From Rhodospirillales bacterium (GTDB lineage: Bacteria > Pseudomonadota > Alphaproteobacteria > Rhodospirillales > WMHbin7), in the NCBI GenBank assembly GCA_016214125.1, contig JACRPC010000041.1, positions 62,001-126,000 on the forward strand: DNA of 64,000 nucleotides. Reading direction: 5' to 3'. Under the pieces are notes generated by a model. The model did not search any database, had not been told where the DNA came from, and saw only the letters and a program-made list of their open reading frames with translations. Below, one piece after another: positions 14,734 through 22,536 of this stretch. The position numbers were made by a program, and so were the translations under genes. Each line of letters begins with the position of its first letter. Positions within the stretch are counted from its first letter, which is position 1.

Positions 14734-15629
14734 TCCGACGAACGGCCTGGATGTGGGTCGGATTGGCCTTGGCGATGGCGGCGCTGCCCCAATTGGGCGG
14801 CGATTACCTGATCGGGCTTGGCATCACGCTTCTCATGTGGATCGCGCTGGCGGAAAGCTGGATCGTGCTGTCGGGAATGACCGGCTATGTCTCGTTCGGC
14901 CATGCGGTGTTCTATGGGCTGGGCGCCTATGTGATGGTGGTGTGCTGGAACAATCTGCCCGGCTGGGCGGGTTTTCTCGGCGCCGGACTGGCCGCCGGGC
15001 TGTTCGCACTGGCCATCGGCTATCCGGTGCTGAGGGTGCGCGGCCCCTATTTCGTCATCCTCACCTATGGCCTGGCCGAGTTGGTGAAGTTCCTGATCAT
15101 CAACACCGAGGCCGCGCTGGGCAAGTTCGGTCGCCTGGTGTTCGGCGCGCCGCCGCTGGCCACCCTCTATTACCTGATGCTGGGCCTGGCCACCTTGGCG
15201 GTGCTGATCGCCTGGACGGTACGCCGCTCGCGCCTGGGGCTGGGGCTGGCCGCCATCCGCGAGGACGAAACGGCGGCCGAGAACGCCGGCGTGCCGGTGG
15301 CCCGCTTGAAGCTGATCGCCTTTGCCCTGTCGGCGGCGATTCCCGGCATGGTCGGCGCGGTGATGGCGCTGCGCTCCAGCTATTTCGAGCCCTTGCAGGC
15401 TTTCAGCCCCACCGTGTCCTTCAACATCGTCGCCATGGCGGTGATCGGCGGCGGCGACGATGCGCCCGGCCCCATTCTGGGCGCCCTGTTCCTGGTGCTG
15501 CTTTCGGAATTGCTGTGGGCCCATCTGCCCGAAGTCTACATGATCATCCTGGGCCTGTTGGTGATCGGCTTCGTGCTCTTCGCTCCCGAGGGGCTGCATG
15601 GCCGTTTGCAACGCTTGAGGCGGCCATGA
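14730..15629 (+). CDS. LivM-type ABC importer permease
   Basis: It has 299 residues from ATG 14730; an in-frame upstream start at 14649 would lie inside livH and is rejected. LivM-family traits are SGMTGYVSFGHAVFYGLGAY, VRGPYFVILTYGLAELVKF and the C-terminal IGGGDDAPGPILGALFL cytoplasmic loop that docks the ATPases. The stop overlaps the livG start at 15626. Confidence 0.92.
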   Translation: MIRRTAWMWVGLALAMAALPQLGGDYLIGLGITLLMWIALAESWIVLSGMTGYVSFGHAVFYGLGAYVMVVCWNNLPGWAGFLGAGLAAGLFALAIGYPVLRVRGPYFVILTYGLAELVKFLIINTEAALGKFGRLVFGAPPLATLYYLMLGLATLAVLIAWTVRRSRLGLGLAAIREDETAAENAGVPVARLKLIAFALSAAIPGMVGAVMALRSSYFEPLQAFSPTVSFNIVAMAVIGGGDDAPGPILGALFLVLLSELLWAHLPEVYMIILGLLVIGFVLFAPEGLHGRLQRLRRP

Positions 15630-16360
15630 GCGCCGGCTTGGTCCTGGAAGGGGTGGGCAAGAATTTCGGCGGCTTGAAGGCCGTGTCGGATGTGAGCTTC
15701 GCCGTGCCCGAGGGCGCCATCGTCGGACTGATGGGCGCCAACGGTGCCGGCAAGACCACCTTGTTCGCGCTCATTGCCGGCAACGAACGCCCCAGTGAAG
15801 GCGCCATTCGCTTCGACGGTCCGCGCATCGACGGGCTTTCGCCCGATCGGGTGGTGAAAAAGGGCATCGCCCGGACCTTCCAGATCGTGCGGCCCTTTGC
15901 CGGCCTGAGCGTGCGCGACAATGTGCGCGTCGCCGCTTTGTACGGGCGCGGCGGCTTTGCCGGATCGGCCGAGGATTGGGTGGCGGCCGTGCTGGACGAA
16001 ACCGGCCTGGCCGAGCAGGCCGACAAGCCGGCCCAGGCCCTGACGCTTTCCGGGCGCAAGCGCCTGGAGGTGGCGCGCGCGCTCGCCACCAGGCCCCGCC
16101 TGTTGTTGCTCGACGAGGTGCTGGCCGGCCTTACCCCCACCGAAGTGGCCGAAGCGCTGGTGATGCTGCGCGCCATCCAGGCCAAGCACGGGCTGGCGAT
16201 TTTGGTGATCGAGCATGTGATGAAGGCCTTGATGCGGCTGTGCGCCACCATCGTGGTGCTGCATCACGGGCTCAAGATCGCCGAAGGGACGCCCGAGGCG
16301 ATCGCCGCCGATCCCGCCGTGATCGAGGCCTATCTGGGCGAGAGCGCCGCCCATGCTTGA
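15626..16360 (+). CDS. LivG-type ABC importer ATP-binding protein
   Basis: It has 244 residues. Walker A is GANGAGKTT (about residues 36-44), the Walker B stretch is LLLLDEVLAGL, and the C-terminal LivG extension IAEGTPEAIAADPAVIEAYL is present. The ABC signature reads LTLSGRKRLEVARAL, i.e. LSGR in place of the usual LSGGQ/LSGGE: the second glycine of the signature is replaced by Arg. LivG-family members do tolerate changes here (e.g. LSYGQ). The start is the ATG overlapping the livM stop. Confidence 0.92.
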   Translation: MSAGLVLEGVGKNFGGLKAVSDVSFAVPEGAIVGLMGANGAGKTTLFALIAGNERPSEGAIRFDGPRIDGLSPDRVVKKGIARTFQIVRPFAGLSVRDNVRVAALYGRGGFAGSAEDWVAAVLDETGLAEQADKPAQALTLSGRKRLEVARALATRPRLLLLDEVLAGLTPTEVAEALVMLRAIQAKHGLAILVIEHVMKALMRLCATIVVLHHGLKIAEGTPEAIAADPAVIEAYLGESAAHA

Positions 16361-17057
16361 GATCGAGCGCCTCGAGGCCGGCTATGGCGATGTGGCGGTG
16401 CTGCACGGCATCGACCTCACGGTCGAGGCGGGCGCGGTGACCGCCCTGCTGGGATCGAACGGCGCCGGCAAGACCACGCTCATGAGCACCCTGGCCGGGC
16501 TGATCGCGCCCAGCGCCGGCCGTCTGCGCTTTGCCGGCCAGCCGATCGAACGCCTGCCCGCCAGCCGGCGCGTGGAAATGGGTTTGGTGCTGGTGCCGGA
16601 AGGGCGGATGCTGTTTCCCGATTCCTCGGTCGAGGAGAATCTGCTGCTGGGTGCCTATACCCACGCCGCGCGGCCGATGGCGCGGGCGCGGCTTAGCGAG
16701 ATCTATGCCCTGTTCCCGCGTCTGGCCGAACGGCGCCGCCAACGCGCCGGCAGTCTCTCGGGCGGCGAGCAGCAGATGGCGGCCCTGGGGCGCGGCCTGA
16801 TGGCGGGGCCGAAGATTCTGCTGCTCGACGAACCGTCGCTGGGGTTGGCGCCCAAGATGGCTCAATTGGTGTTCGAAACCATCGCCGCCATTCGCGCCCA
16901 GGGCATCGGCATCCTGCTGGCCGAGCAGGACGCCCACGCCGCGCTCAAGCTGGCCGACAGCGCCCTGGTGCTGGAAAACGGCCGACCGGTTCTGGCCGGC
17001 CCCGCCGCCCAATTACGCGCCAACACGCAGGTGCGGGAAAGCTATCTGGGATTGTGA
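16353..17057 (+). CDS. LivF-type ABC importer ATP-binding protein
   Basis: It has 234 residues, overlapping livG by 8 bp. Walker A is GSNGAGKTT, the signature is SLSGGEQQM, and Walker B is ILLLDEPSLGLAP followed by the LivF-type AEQDAHAAL (His switch replaced by Asp as in this family). It is the last gene of unit A and is followed at once by two hairpins. Confidence 0.92.
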   Translation: MLEIERLEAGYGDVAVLHGIDLTVEAGAVTALLGSNGAGKTTLMSTLAGLIAPSAGRLRFAGQPIERLPASRRVEMGLVLVPEGRMLFPDSSVEENLLLGAYTHAARPMARARLSEIYALFPRLAERRRQRAGSLSGGEQQMAALGRGLMAGPKILLLDEPSLGLAPKMAQLVFETIAAIRAQGIGILLAEQDAHAALKLADSALVLENGRPVLAGPAAQLRANTQVRESYLGL

Positions 17058-17079
17058 GCGCCCCCTTTGCGGGGGGCGC
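17058..17079 (+). terminator. GC hairpin after livF
   Basis: GCGCCCCC (17058-17065) pairs with GGGGGCGC (17072-17079), beginning right after the livF stop. It has no T-run of its own and probably reinforces the next terminator. Confidence 0.45.
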
Positions 17080-17085
17080 CAAGAA

Positions 17086-17118
17086 AAAGGCCGGGGCGAT
17101 GGGAGCGCCCCGGCCTTT
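17086..17118. terminator. bidirectional terminator between livF and ubiD
   Basis: AAAGGCCGGGGCG-ATGGGAG-CGCCCCGGCCTTT: a perfect 13-bp stem (17086-17098 with 17106-17118), A-rich before and T-rich after on both strands. It separates the convergent units A and B. Confidence 0.8.
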
Positions 17119-17137
17119 CGTTATCACCAAAGCGAGC

Positions 17138-18541
17138 TTACTTGCGCCAAGCCAGCTTGTTGCCCCACTTCTTTTCGACCTTCGCCACCATCTCGGGATC
17201 GTCGACGGTGCGCGGGGCCTTCTCGCCCCAGAACTCGTATTCCTCGTTGCACATGGTGGCGTCGATGCCGAAGCCGGTCTGCCAGCCCTTCTCGCGCAGC
17301 GAGACCGCCGGATCGAGCCATTGGCCGGCGCGGCGCGGCAGGATGTTGACGTCGCGGTCGGCCCGCACCCGGGTGGACAGGGCCCAATGGACGCTGTCGT
17401 AATTCCAGATGTCGATGTCCTTGTCGACGACGATGACGTGCTTGTAGCGGGCGTAGGTGGCGCCCCAAACCGCGTCCATCACCTGCTGGGCGTGGCCGGG
17501 GAAGAGCTTGTCGATCTTGACGATGCACTCGTAGGTGACGTCGCAGCGCATGTCGAGCACGCCCGGCACCAGCTTGCGCACGGTGTCGAAAGCCACCGCC
17601 TGCGACGACTTGCCCACCGCCAGGGCGCTTTCCGACGGATACCATTGCTCGCGGGCGCCCAAATAGATGGGCTTCTTGCGCATGGTGACGCGCTGGACCT
17701 CGAACACCGGGTTCGAGCGCGCCTCGCCGTAATAGCCGGTGTACTCGCCGAAGCCGCCTTCGATCTTGCGGTAGTCGGGCCGCACGATGCCCTCGAAGAC
17801 GAATTCGCAGGTGGCGGGAACGTGGATGTCGTTGGTCATGCACTTGACCATGTCCATCGGTTCGCCGCGCAACGCGCCCGCCAGTTGGAACTCGTCGATG
17901 TCGGGCGGCGTGCGGGTGCAGGACGCGATGAAGACGGTGGGATCGTAGCCGGTGATCACCGCCATCGGCATCACCTTGCCCATGCGCTCGTATTTCATGT
18001 AGTGCTGGCGGCCGTGGGTGTATTCCGGCGCGCCCCAGCCCAGCGTGTTGCGCGACAGCGTGCCCATGCGGTAGATGCCGGCATTGAGGACGCCGGTTTC
18101 CGGGTCCTTGGTCACCGACACCGAGAGCGTGCCGGGGAACTCGCCGCCGTCATACTGGTGCCAGGTGATGTTGCAGATCTTGTGCAGATCGATCTGCTTG
18201 CCGGTGAGCACGACCTCTTGGCAGGGCGCCTTCTTGACGACCCGCCAGGGCAGAAGCTTCTGGGTGCGCCGGCACCATTCCTCGTTGAAGTCGCTCCACT
18301 TGGCGATGCCGAGTGCCCACAGGAAGCGCCGATCGGTGCCCAAGAGATTGGTCGCCAGCGGATAGTTGGCGCCCTTGACGTTGTCGAAGATGATCGCCGG
18401 AGCGTGCTCCTGCAGACCCAAGCGGGTGATGCCGTTCACCTCCCATTTCGGATCGACCGAATCCTTGATGGTGATCACGTCCTTCTTCTTCTCGAGGAAG
18501 GCGATGAATTCCCGCATGTCGTACCATTTGCGCTGTAGCAT
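17138..18541 (-). CDS. UbiD-family prenylated-FMN-dependent (de)carboxylase
   Basis: Reversible decarboxylase of aromatic, heteroaromatic or alpha,beta-unsaturated acids using prenyl-FMN. It has 467 residues from ATG 18541, chosen because AAAGGAGAGG lies just upstream; an in-frame ATG at 18562 overlaps that ribosome site. Catalytic residues are intact: NAGIYRM gives Asn153 and Arg158, and EGGFGEYTGYYG gives Glu261 and Glu266, the R-E-E set of the family. Length suits the VdcC/BsdC/HmfF-type catabolic branch rather than a fragment. It is the last gene of unit B, 42 bp after the permease gene; its cofactor enzyme UbiX is encoded in the divergent unit C. Substrate unknown. Confidence 0.92.
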   Translation of the reverse strand: MLQRKWYDMREFIAFLEKKKDVITIKDSVDPKWEVNGITRLGLQEHAPAIIFDNVKGANYPLATNLLGTDRRFLWALGIAKWSDFNEEWCRRTQKLLPWRVVKKAPCQEVVLTGKQIDLHKICNITWHQYDGGEFPGTLSVSVTKDPETGVLNAGIYRMGTLSRNTLGWGAPEYTHGRQHYMKYERMGKVMPMAVITGYDPTVFIASCTRTPPDIDEFQLAGALRGEPMDMVKCMTNDIHVPATCEFVFEGIVRPDYRKIEGGFGEYTGYYGEARSNPVFEVQRVTMRKKPIYLGAREQWYPSESALAVGKSSQAVAFDTVRKLVPGVLDMRCDVTYECIVKIDKLFPGHAQQVMDAVWGATYARYKHVIVVDKDIDIWNYDSVHWALSTRVRADRDVNILPRRAGQWLDPAVSLREKGWQTGFGIDATMCNEEYEFWGEKAPRTVDDPEMVAKVEKKWGNKLAWRK

Positions 18542-18583
18542 GAAGCCCTCTCCTTTCGACAAAAGCTGATTGAATGGCGATCT

Positions 18584-19432
18584 CTAAACCGGGCCGATCT
18601 GGCGCTCCGGCATGTAGTGCAGCACCCGGCGTTCGGCCAGGATCACGGCTAGATAGGCCAGGATGCCAATAACGGTGAGCAAGATGATGGTGACGAAGAC
18701 CATGGCCGTGTTGCCCTGGCCCTCGCCCAGCACCAAGAGATAGCCCAGCCCCTTGTTGCCGCCCACCAATTCGCCCACCACGATGCCGATCACCGCCAGG
18801 GTCGAGCCGATGCGCAGGCCGGCGAACAGGTTGGGCATCGAGGCCGGGAACTCGATCTTCCAGAAAATCTGCGCCCGGCTGGCCGAAAACGAACGCGCCA
18901 GATTGATCATCGCCGGATCGATGGTGCGCACCGAGGACAGCACGTTGATCAGCACCGGGAAGAAGACGATCAGGATCGCCACCAGAATCTTCGGATAGAC
19001 GGTGTAGCCCAGCCACATGATGAAGAGCGGCGCGAAGGCCACCTTGGGGGTGATCTGCAGCGCCAGGATGTAGGGCGACAGCACGAATTCCAGCATCGGC
19101 GATAGGCCGAGCGCGTAGCCCACCACCATGCCCAGCAGGCTGCCCAGCACGAAGCCGATGATGACCTCGATCAGGGTGAGTCCGGTGTGCAGAAAGAGAT
19201 TTTCCACATGCAACAGGCGGAAGAATTCCTTAAACACCGCCGAGATCGGCGGCAGGATGTAGGGCGGAATCTTCGCCAGGGGCGGCAGCCATTCCCAGAT
19301 GGCCAGGAACAGAACCAGGAATCCCAGGCTTATCCACACCTCGCGCCGGGAAAGCGCCAGGGCGATCTTCTCACCCAGGCTTGGCCCGGCGGAAGAGCGG
19401 GACGGTTGGCCGTGATCAGCGGACGAAGTCAT
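18584..19432 (-). CDS. SsuC/TauC-type ABC importer permease
   Basis: It has 282 residues and about six membrane segments. It has the cytoplasmic coupling (EAA) loop NLARSFSASRAQIFWKIEFP that contacts the ATPase. The family imports sulfonates, nitrate, pyrimidine precursors or aromatic acids. Its start overlaps the end of the binding-protein gene by 17 bp, so the two are translationally coupled. The grouping with a UbiD gene suggests the cargo is the acid to be decarboxylated. Confidence 0.9.
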   Translation of the reverse strand: MTSSADHGQPSRSSAGPSLGEKIALALSRREVWISLGFLVLFLAIWEWLPPLAKIPPYILPPISAVFKEFFRLLHVENLFLHTGLTLIEVIIGFVLGSLLGMVVGYALGLSPMLEFVLSPYILALQITPKVAFAPLFIMWLGYTVYPKILVAILIVFFPVLINVLSSVRTIDPAMINLARSFSASRAQIFWKIEFPASMPNLFAGLRIGSTLAVIGIVVGELVGGNKGLGYLLVLGEGQGNTAMVFVTIILLTVIGILAYLAVILAERRVLHYMPERQIGPV

Positions 19433-20411
19433 CGCTGTACAAATCCTTCACCGGAACCTTGGATTGGATGATCTTTTCCGCGAGATAGAAGTCTTGCAGC
19501 TTGGCCAGCTTCTCGGCGTCCATCTGGCCCATCACCTTCTGATCGGAATAGACCATGCTGGTGTAAAGCGAGAGCGCCCGGGTCATTTCGGGCAGGCGCT
19601 CGGCGTTCGACGGCACCGCCTTGACGAAGTCCTGGGCGGCCTTGGCGGGATCGTCCATGACGTCCTTCATGCCGCGCAGCGTCGCTTTGACGAATTTGCG
19701 GATCATACCGGGGTTCTTGGCGATCATCTCATCGGAAGCGATGATCACCTGCGCCATCGAGGGAAAGAACTTGTCGGTGGGGAATATCTTGATCTTGGCC
19801 CCGGCCGCTTCGGCGGCGGCCAGCCAATCGGGCACGCCCACCATGGCGTCGGCCTGACGGGCGGCGAAGAATTTCCAGACGTTGGTGGGGCCGACGACCT
19901 GGATGTTGACGTCGTCCTTGGAAAGTTTGGCGGACGCCAGCGCGCCCAGGAGCGCGTAGTAATTGGTGTCCTGCAAGGCCCAGGTGGTGACGATCTTGCC
20001 TTTGAGATCGGCGGGACCGTTGATCGAGCTGTCAGCGTGCGAGGCCAAGGCGACCAGCGAATGGCCGCCCAGAAGGGCCACCGCCTTCACCGGCACGCCG
20101 TTGGGGCGCACGATGATGACGCTATCGGCGATGCCGCCGCCCAATTGGGCGTTGCCGGCGCCGACCTGCTTGGCGACATCGACGCCGCCCTTGCCGGTCT
20201 GGAAATCGACATCGAGGCCCTCGGCCTTGTAATAGCCCTTGTGCTGGGCGATCTGGAAGGGCGAGAAGGCCGGCAGCACGGCGAGCGAGGGAAAGAGGTA
20301 GGTGATCTTTTCCTGGGCGCCGGCGGCGCTGGGCAGAAGAACGGCAAGCGCCGCCAGGGTGCCAAGAAGGTTTGTGCGGGTTCGCGCCCGATTCGTCGCA
20401 ACGCGTTTCAT
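19416..20411 (-). CDS. SsuA/NMT1/THI5-type periplasmic substrate-binding protein
   Basis: It has 331 residues. A signal peptide runs to about residue 33 (AAGAQ), after an Arg-rich start (MKRVATNRARTRTN). The mature part has the NMT1/THI5 layout: QIAQHKGYYKAEGLDVDFQ near residues 53-71, GGIADSVIIVRPNGVPVKAV, then APTNVWKFFAARQADAMVGV-like parts in the second lobe. It belongs to the same fold class as the sensor domain of the kinase at 5987-8215. It follows the ATPase gene by 24 bp. Confidence 0.9.
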   Translation of the reverse strand: MKRVATNRARTRTNLLGTLAALAVLLPSAAGAQEKITYLFPSLAVLPAFSPFQIAQHKGYYKAEGLDVDFQTGKGGVDVAKQVGAGNAQLGGGIADSVIIVRPNGVPVKAVALLGGHSLVALASHADSSINGPADLKGKIVTTWALQDTNYYALLGALASAKLSKDDVNIQVVGPTNVWKFFAARQADAMVGVPDWLAAAEAAGAKIKIFPTDKFFPSMAQVIIASDEMIAKNPGMIRKFVKATLRGMKDVMDDPAKAAQDFVKAVPSNAERLPEMTRALSLYTSMVYSDQKVMGQMDAEKLAKLQDFYLAEKIIQSKVPVKDLYSDDFVR

Positions 20412-20435
20412 CGTGGCCTCCCATGTCCGGTGTGA

Positions 20436-21248
20436 CTACGCATCGGCTTTCCGCTCGTCTTCCAGCGTGCCGTCGACGATGCCGAGCAAGCCCAGAAGCT
20501 CGGTCACGTACTCGCCCATGCGCGGATGGCGGCGCCGTTTGAAGGGATCGGGGCGATCGGGAATCTCGATGATCATTTCGCGGATGATGGTGCCCGGCCG
20601 GCGCGACATCACCAGCACCCGGTCCGACAGCGACACCGCTTCGGAAATGTCGTGGGTGATGAAGAGCGCGGTCTTCTTCTCTTCCCACAGCACCTGGGCC
20701 AGGTCCTTTTGCAAGACCAGCTTGGTCTGGGCATCGAGCGCCGAAAAGGGTTCGTCGAGCAGCACCACATCGGGATTCATCGCCATGGTGCGCGCCAAGG
20801 CGGCGCGCTGGCGCATGCCGCCCGAAAGCTGGTGCGGATAATGTTGGGCGAAATCGCCCAGATGGTAGCGGGCCAGAAGCTCGGTGCCGCGCTTGACGCG
20901 ATCGGATTTCGAGGCGCCCTGGATTTCCTGGCCCAATTCGACGTTTTCAAGAATGTTGCGCCAGGGCAGCAGCAAATCCTTTTGCAGCATGAAGGCGACG
21001 TGCGAATTGGGCTTGGTGACCAAGTCGCCATCGACAAAGACCTGGCCGGCGGTGGGGCGATCGAGACCGGCGCCCATGTTGAGGAGCGTGCTCTTGCCGC
21101 AACCCGACGGGCCGATGATGGAGACCACCTCGCCGTCGGAAAGCGCCACCGAGACGTCGCGCACGGCGACCAGCGGCTCGCCGCGCCCCTTCTTGGTGGC
21201 GAAGGTCTTGGTGACGCCGCGAAATTCCAGGCGATAGGCTGCGCTCAT
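20436..21248 (-). CDS. SsuB/TauB-type ABC importer ATP-binding protein
   Basis: It has 270 residues from ATG 21248 (MSAAYRLEFRGV). The frame extends to 21416, but that start lies at the predicted transcription start next to the -10 box, so it is rejected. Walker A is GPSGCGKST, the signature is LSGGMRQRAAL, Walker B is VVLLDEPFSALD, and the switch is FITHDISEA. First gene of unit B (ATPase, receptor, permease, UbiD). Confidence 0.92.
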   Translation of the reverse strand: MSAAYRLEFRGVTKTFATKKGRGEPLVAVRDVSVALSDGEVVSIIGPSGCGKSTLLNMGAGLDRPTAGQVFVDGDLVTKPNSHVAFMLQKDLLLPWRNILENVELGQEIQGASKSDRVKRGTELLARYHLGDFAQHYPHQLSGGMRQRAALARTMAMNPDVVLLDEPFSALDAQTKLVLQKDLAQVLWEEKKTALFITHDISEAVSLSDRVLVMSRRPGTIIREMIIEIPDRPDPFKRRRHPRMGEYVTELLGLLGIVDGTLEDERKADA

Positions 21249-21416
21249 GCGCCGCCCCCACGCCTCATCGCGGTCCAATCCCCTGTCGGCAGGGCAATGC
21301 TGTGGCCCATGACCTTGGACGTCTCCCGCCGGCCTTGGCGCCGGCTGTTCGCGTTTCCCCGTTCCGCCCCGCGTTTCTTGGTGGGTGCGATCGACGGAGG
21401 CTTGAGCCACCGCCAA

Positions 21417-21435
21417 TAATGAATTATATTCACTT
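21417..21435 (-). promoter_or_regulatory. operator in the ssuB/ubiX divergent region
   Basis: TAATGAA-TTATA-TTCACTT: same 7-5-7 layout as the sites at 8401 and 31850, with 17 of 19 positions readable as the consensus TAAYGAA-N5-TTCRYTW. It overlaps the minus-strand -10 box, so bound protein would block unit B. Confidence 0.65.
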
Positions 21436-21453
21436 TTGGGCGGGCATTGTCAA
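21423..21453 (-). promoter_or_regulatory. promoter of the ssu/ubiD unit
   Basis: Minus strand: TTGACA (21453-21448), 19 bp, TATAAT (21428-21423). Both boxes are perfect; the spacer is 2 bp longer than the optimum, which would make activity weak or regulator-dependent. Confidence 0.6.
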
Positions 21454-21566
21454 GCCCTCTCACGCAAGGTCGAACGATAATTATTTCCGCCGGGGTTTTC
21501 AGGAGCCGTTTCCTCGGGCAGTATGGGGGAAAGGATCGGACGTTCCGGCCAATCAGGGAGGTTTCT

Positions 21567-22124
21567 ATGTCGCTGCCCCTCGTCGTTGCCATCACCGGCG
21601 CCACCGGCGTCGTCTATGGCGTCGAGATGATGAAAGTGTTGAACCGGCTCAACATCGAGACGCACCTGATCTTGAGCGAATCGGCCGAGCGCAATCTGCA
21701 GATCGAGACCGAATACACCGCCGAGCAGGTGCGCGCGCTGGCCAAGGTGAACTATTCGAACAAGGACGTCGGCGCCGCGGTGGCCTCGGGCTCCTTCCTC
21801 ACCATGGGCATGATCGTGGCGCCCTGCACGGTGAAGACCCTGTCGGCGATCGCCAACTCCTTCACCTTCAATTTGATCATTCGCGCCTCGGACGTGACGC
21901 TCAAGGAAAAGCGCCGCCTGGTGCTGATGGTGCGCGAAACCCCCTTGCACAAAGGCCATCTCGATCTGATGGCCCGAGCCGCCGACATCGGCGCCGTCAT
22001 CCTGCCGCCGGTGCCGGCCTTCTATCACGGCCCGCAGACCATCATGGACATCGTCCATCAGAGCGTCGGCAAGGCGCTCGACCAGTTCCACATCGAGCAC
22101 AATCTCTTCAAACGCTGGAAATAA
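21567..22124 (+). CDS. ubiX: UbiX-family flavin prenyltransferase
   Basis: Makes prenyl-FMN from FMN and dimethylallyl phosphate for UbiD enzymes. It has 185 residues from ATG 21567, which has AGGGAGG 5 nt upstream; the open frame from 21447 is untranslated leader. The N-terminal PLVVAITGATGVVYGVEMM is the UbiX FMN-binding motif (GATG at 11-14); GSFLTMGMIVAPCTVKTLS and the C-terminal IGAVILPPVPAFYHGPQT are conserved family segments. It is divergent from the unit carrying UbiD and shares its control region, so cofactor and apoenzyme are probably made together. A role in ubiquinone synthesis is possible but context favours catabolism. Confidence 0.93.
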   Translation: MSLPLVVAITGATGVVYGVEMMKVLNRLNIETHLILSESAERNLQIETEYTAEQVRALAKVNYSNKDVGAAVASGSFLTMGMIVAPCTVKTLSAIANSFTFNLIIRASDVTLKEKRRLVLMVRETPLHKGHLDLMARAADIGAVILPPVPAFYHGPQTIMDIVHQSVGKALDQFHIEHNLFKRWK

Positions 22125-22142
22125 TCCGCCCGGCCGGCGCCG

Positions 22143-22529
22143 ATGCGGGCCAAGGCGAAAAAAGCGCTGCTGCTGGCGCTGGGCTTTCTGTGCGTCGGGC
22201 TGGGAATCCTGGGCGCCTTTTTGCCGGTTCTTCCGACCACGCCCTTCCTGATCGTCGCGCTCTGGGCCTTTGCCCGCTCCTCGGCACGCTTCCACGCCTG
22301 GCTTTTGCACCATCCGCGATTCGGGCCCTCGCTCAGACTTTGGGAAAAGCATCGGGTGATTCCGACGCGGGTCAAGGCGATCGCCCTTCTCGGGATGGCG
22401 GCCAGCCTGATCTACGTGCTGGGATTGACCGAAACGCCGACATGGGGCTTGGTCGGCATGGGCGCCAGCATGTTGGCCGGCGCCCTTTACGTGCTTTCGA
22501 AACCAAGCGCGGTACCGAGTCCGAAGTGA
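22143..22529 (+). CDS. DUF454 (YbaN-family) inner-membrane protein
   Basis: It has 128 residues with hydrophobic stretches at about 8-45 and 78-118. The segment [20 protein letters not shown] followed by [15 protein letters not shown] is the DUF454 signature. Function of the family is unknown. It lies 18 bp after ubiX in the same unit, and its stop is 7 bp from that of the convergent CoA ligase gene, with no terminator between. Confidence 0.85.
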   Translation: MRAKAKKALLLALGFLCVGLGILGAFLPVLPTTPFLIVALWAFARSSARFHAWLLHHPRFGPSLRLWEKHRVIPTRVKAIALLGMAASLIYVLGLTETPTWGLVGMGASMLAGALYVLSKPSAVPSPK

Positions 22530-22536
22530 ATACCTT

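Larger units (their letters stand above)
21249..21566. other. 318-bp divergent control region between units B and C
   Basis: Holds the operator (21417-21435), a minus-strand promoter (21423-21453), a leader of about 165 nt in front of the ssuB-like gene, and a plus-strand leader ending in the AGGGAGG ribosome site (21555-21561) of ubiX. No clear plus-strand promoter boxes are seen; AT-rich AACGATAATTATTT (21473-21486) is the best -10-like region. Confidence 0.55.

Noticed and set aside
21249-21416. N-terminal extension of the SsuB-like ATPase
   Set aside because: The first codon abuts the predicted -10 box, the residues look non-coding, and ATG 21248 gives the normal family length.
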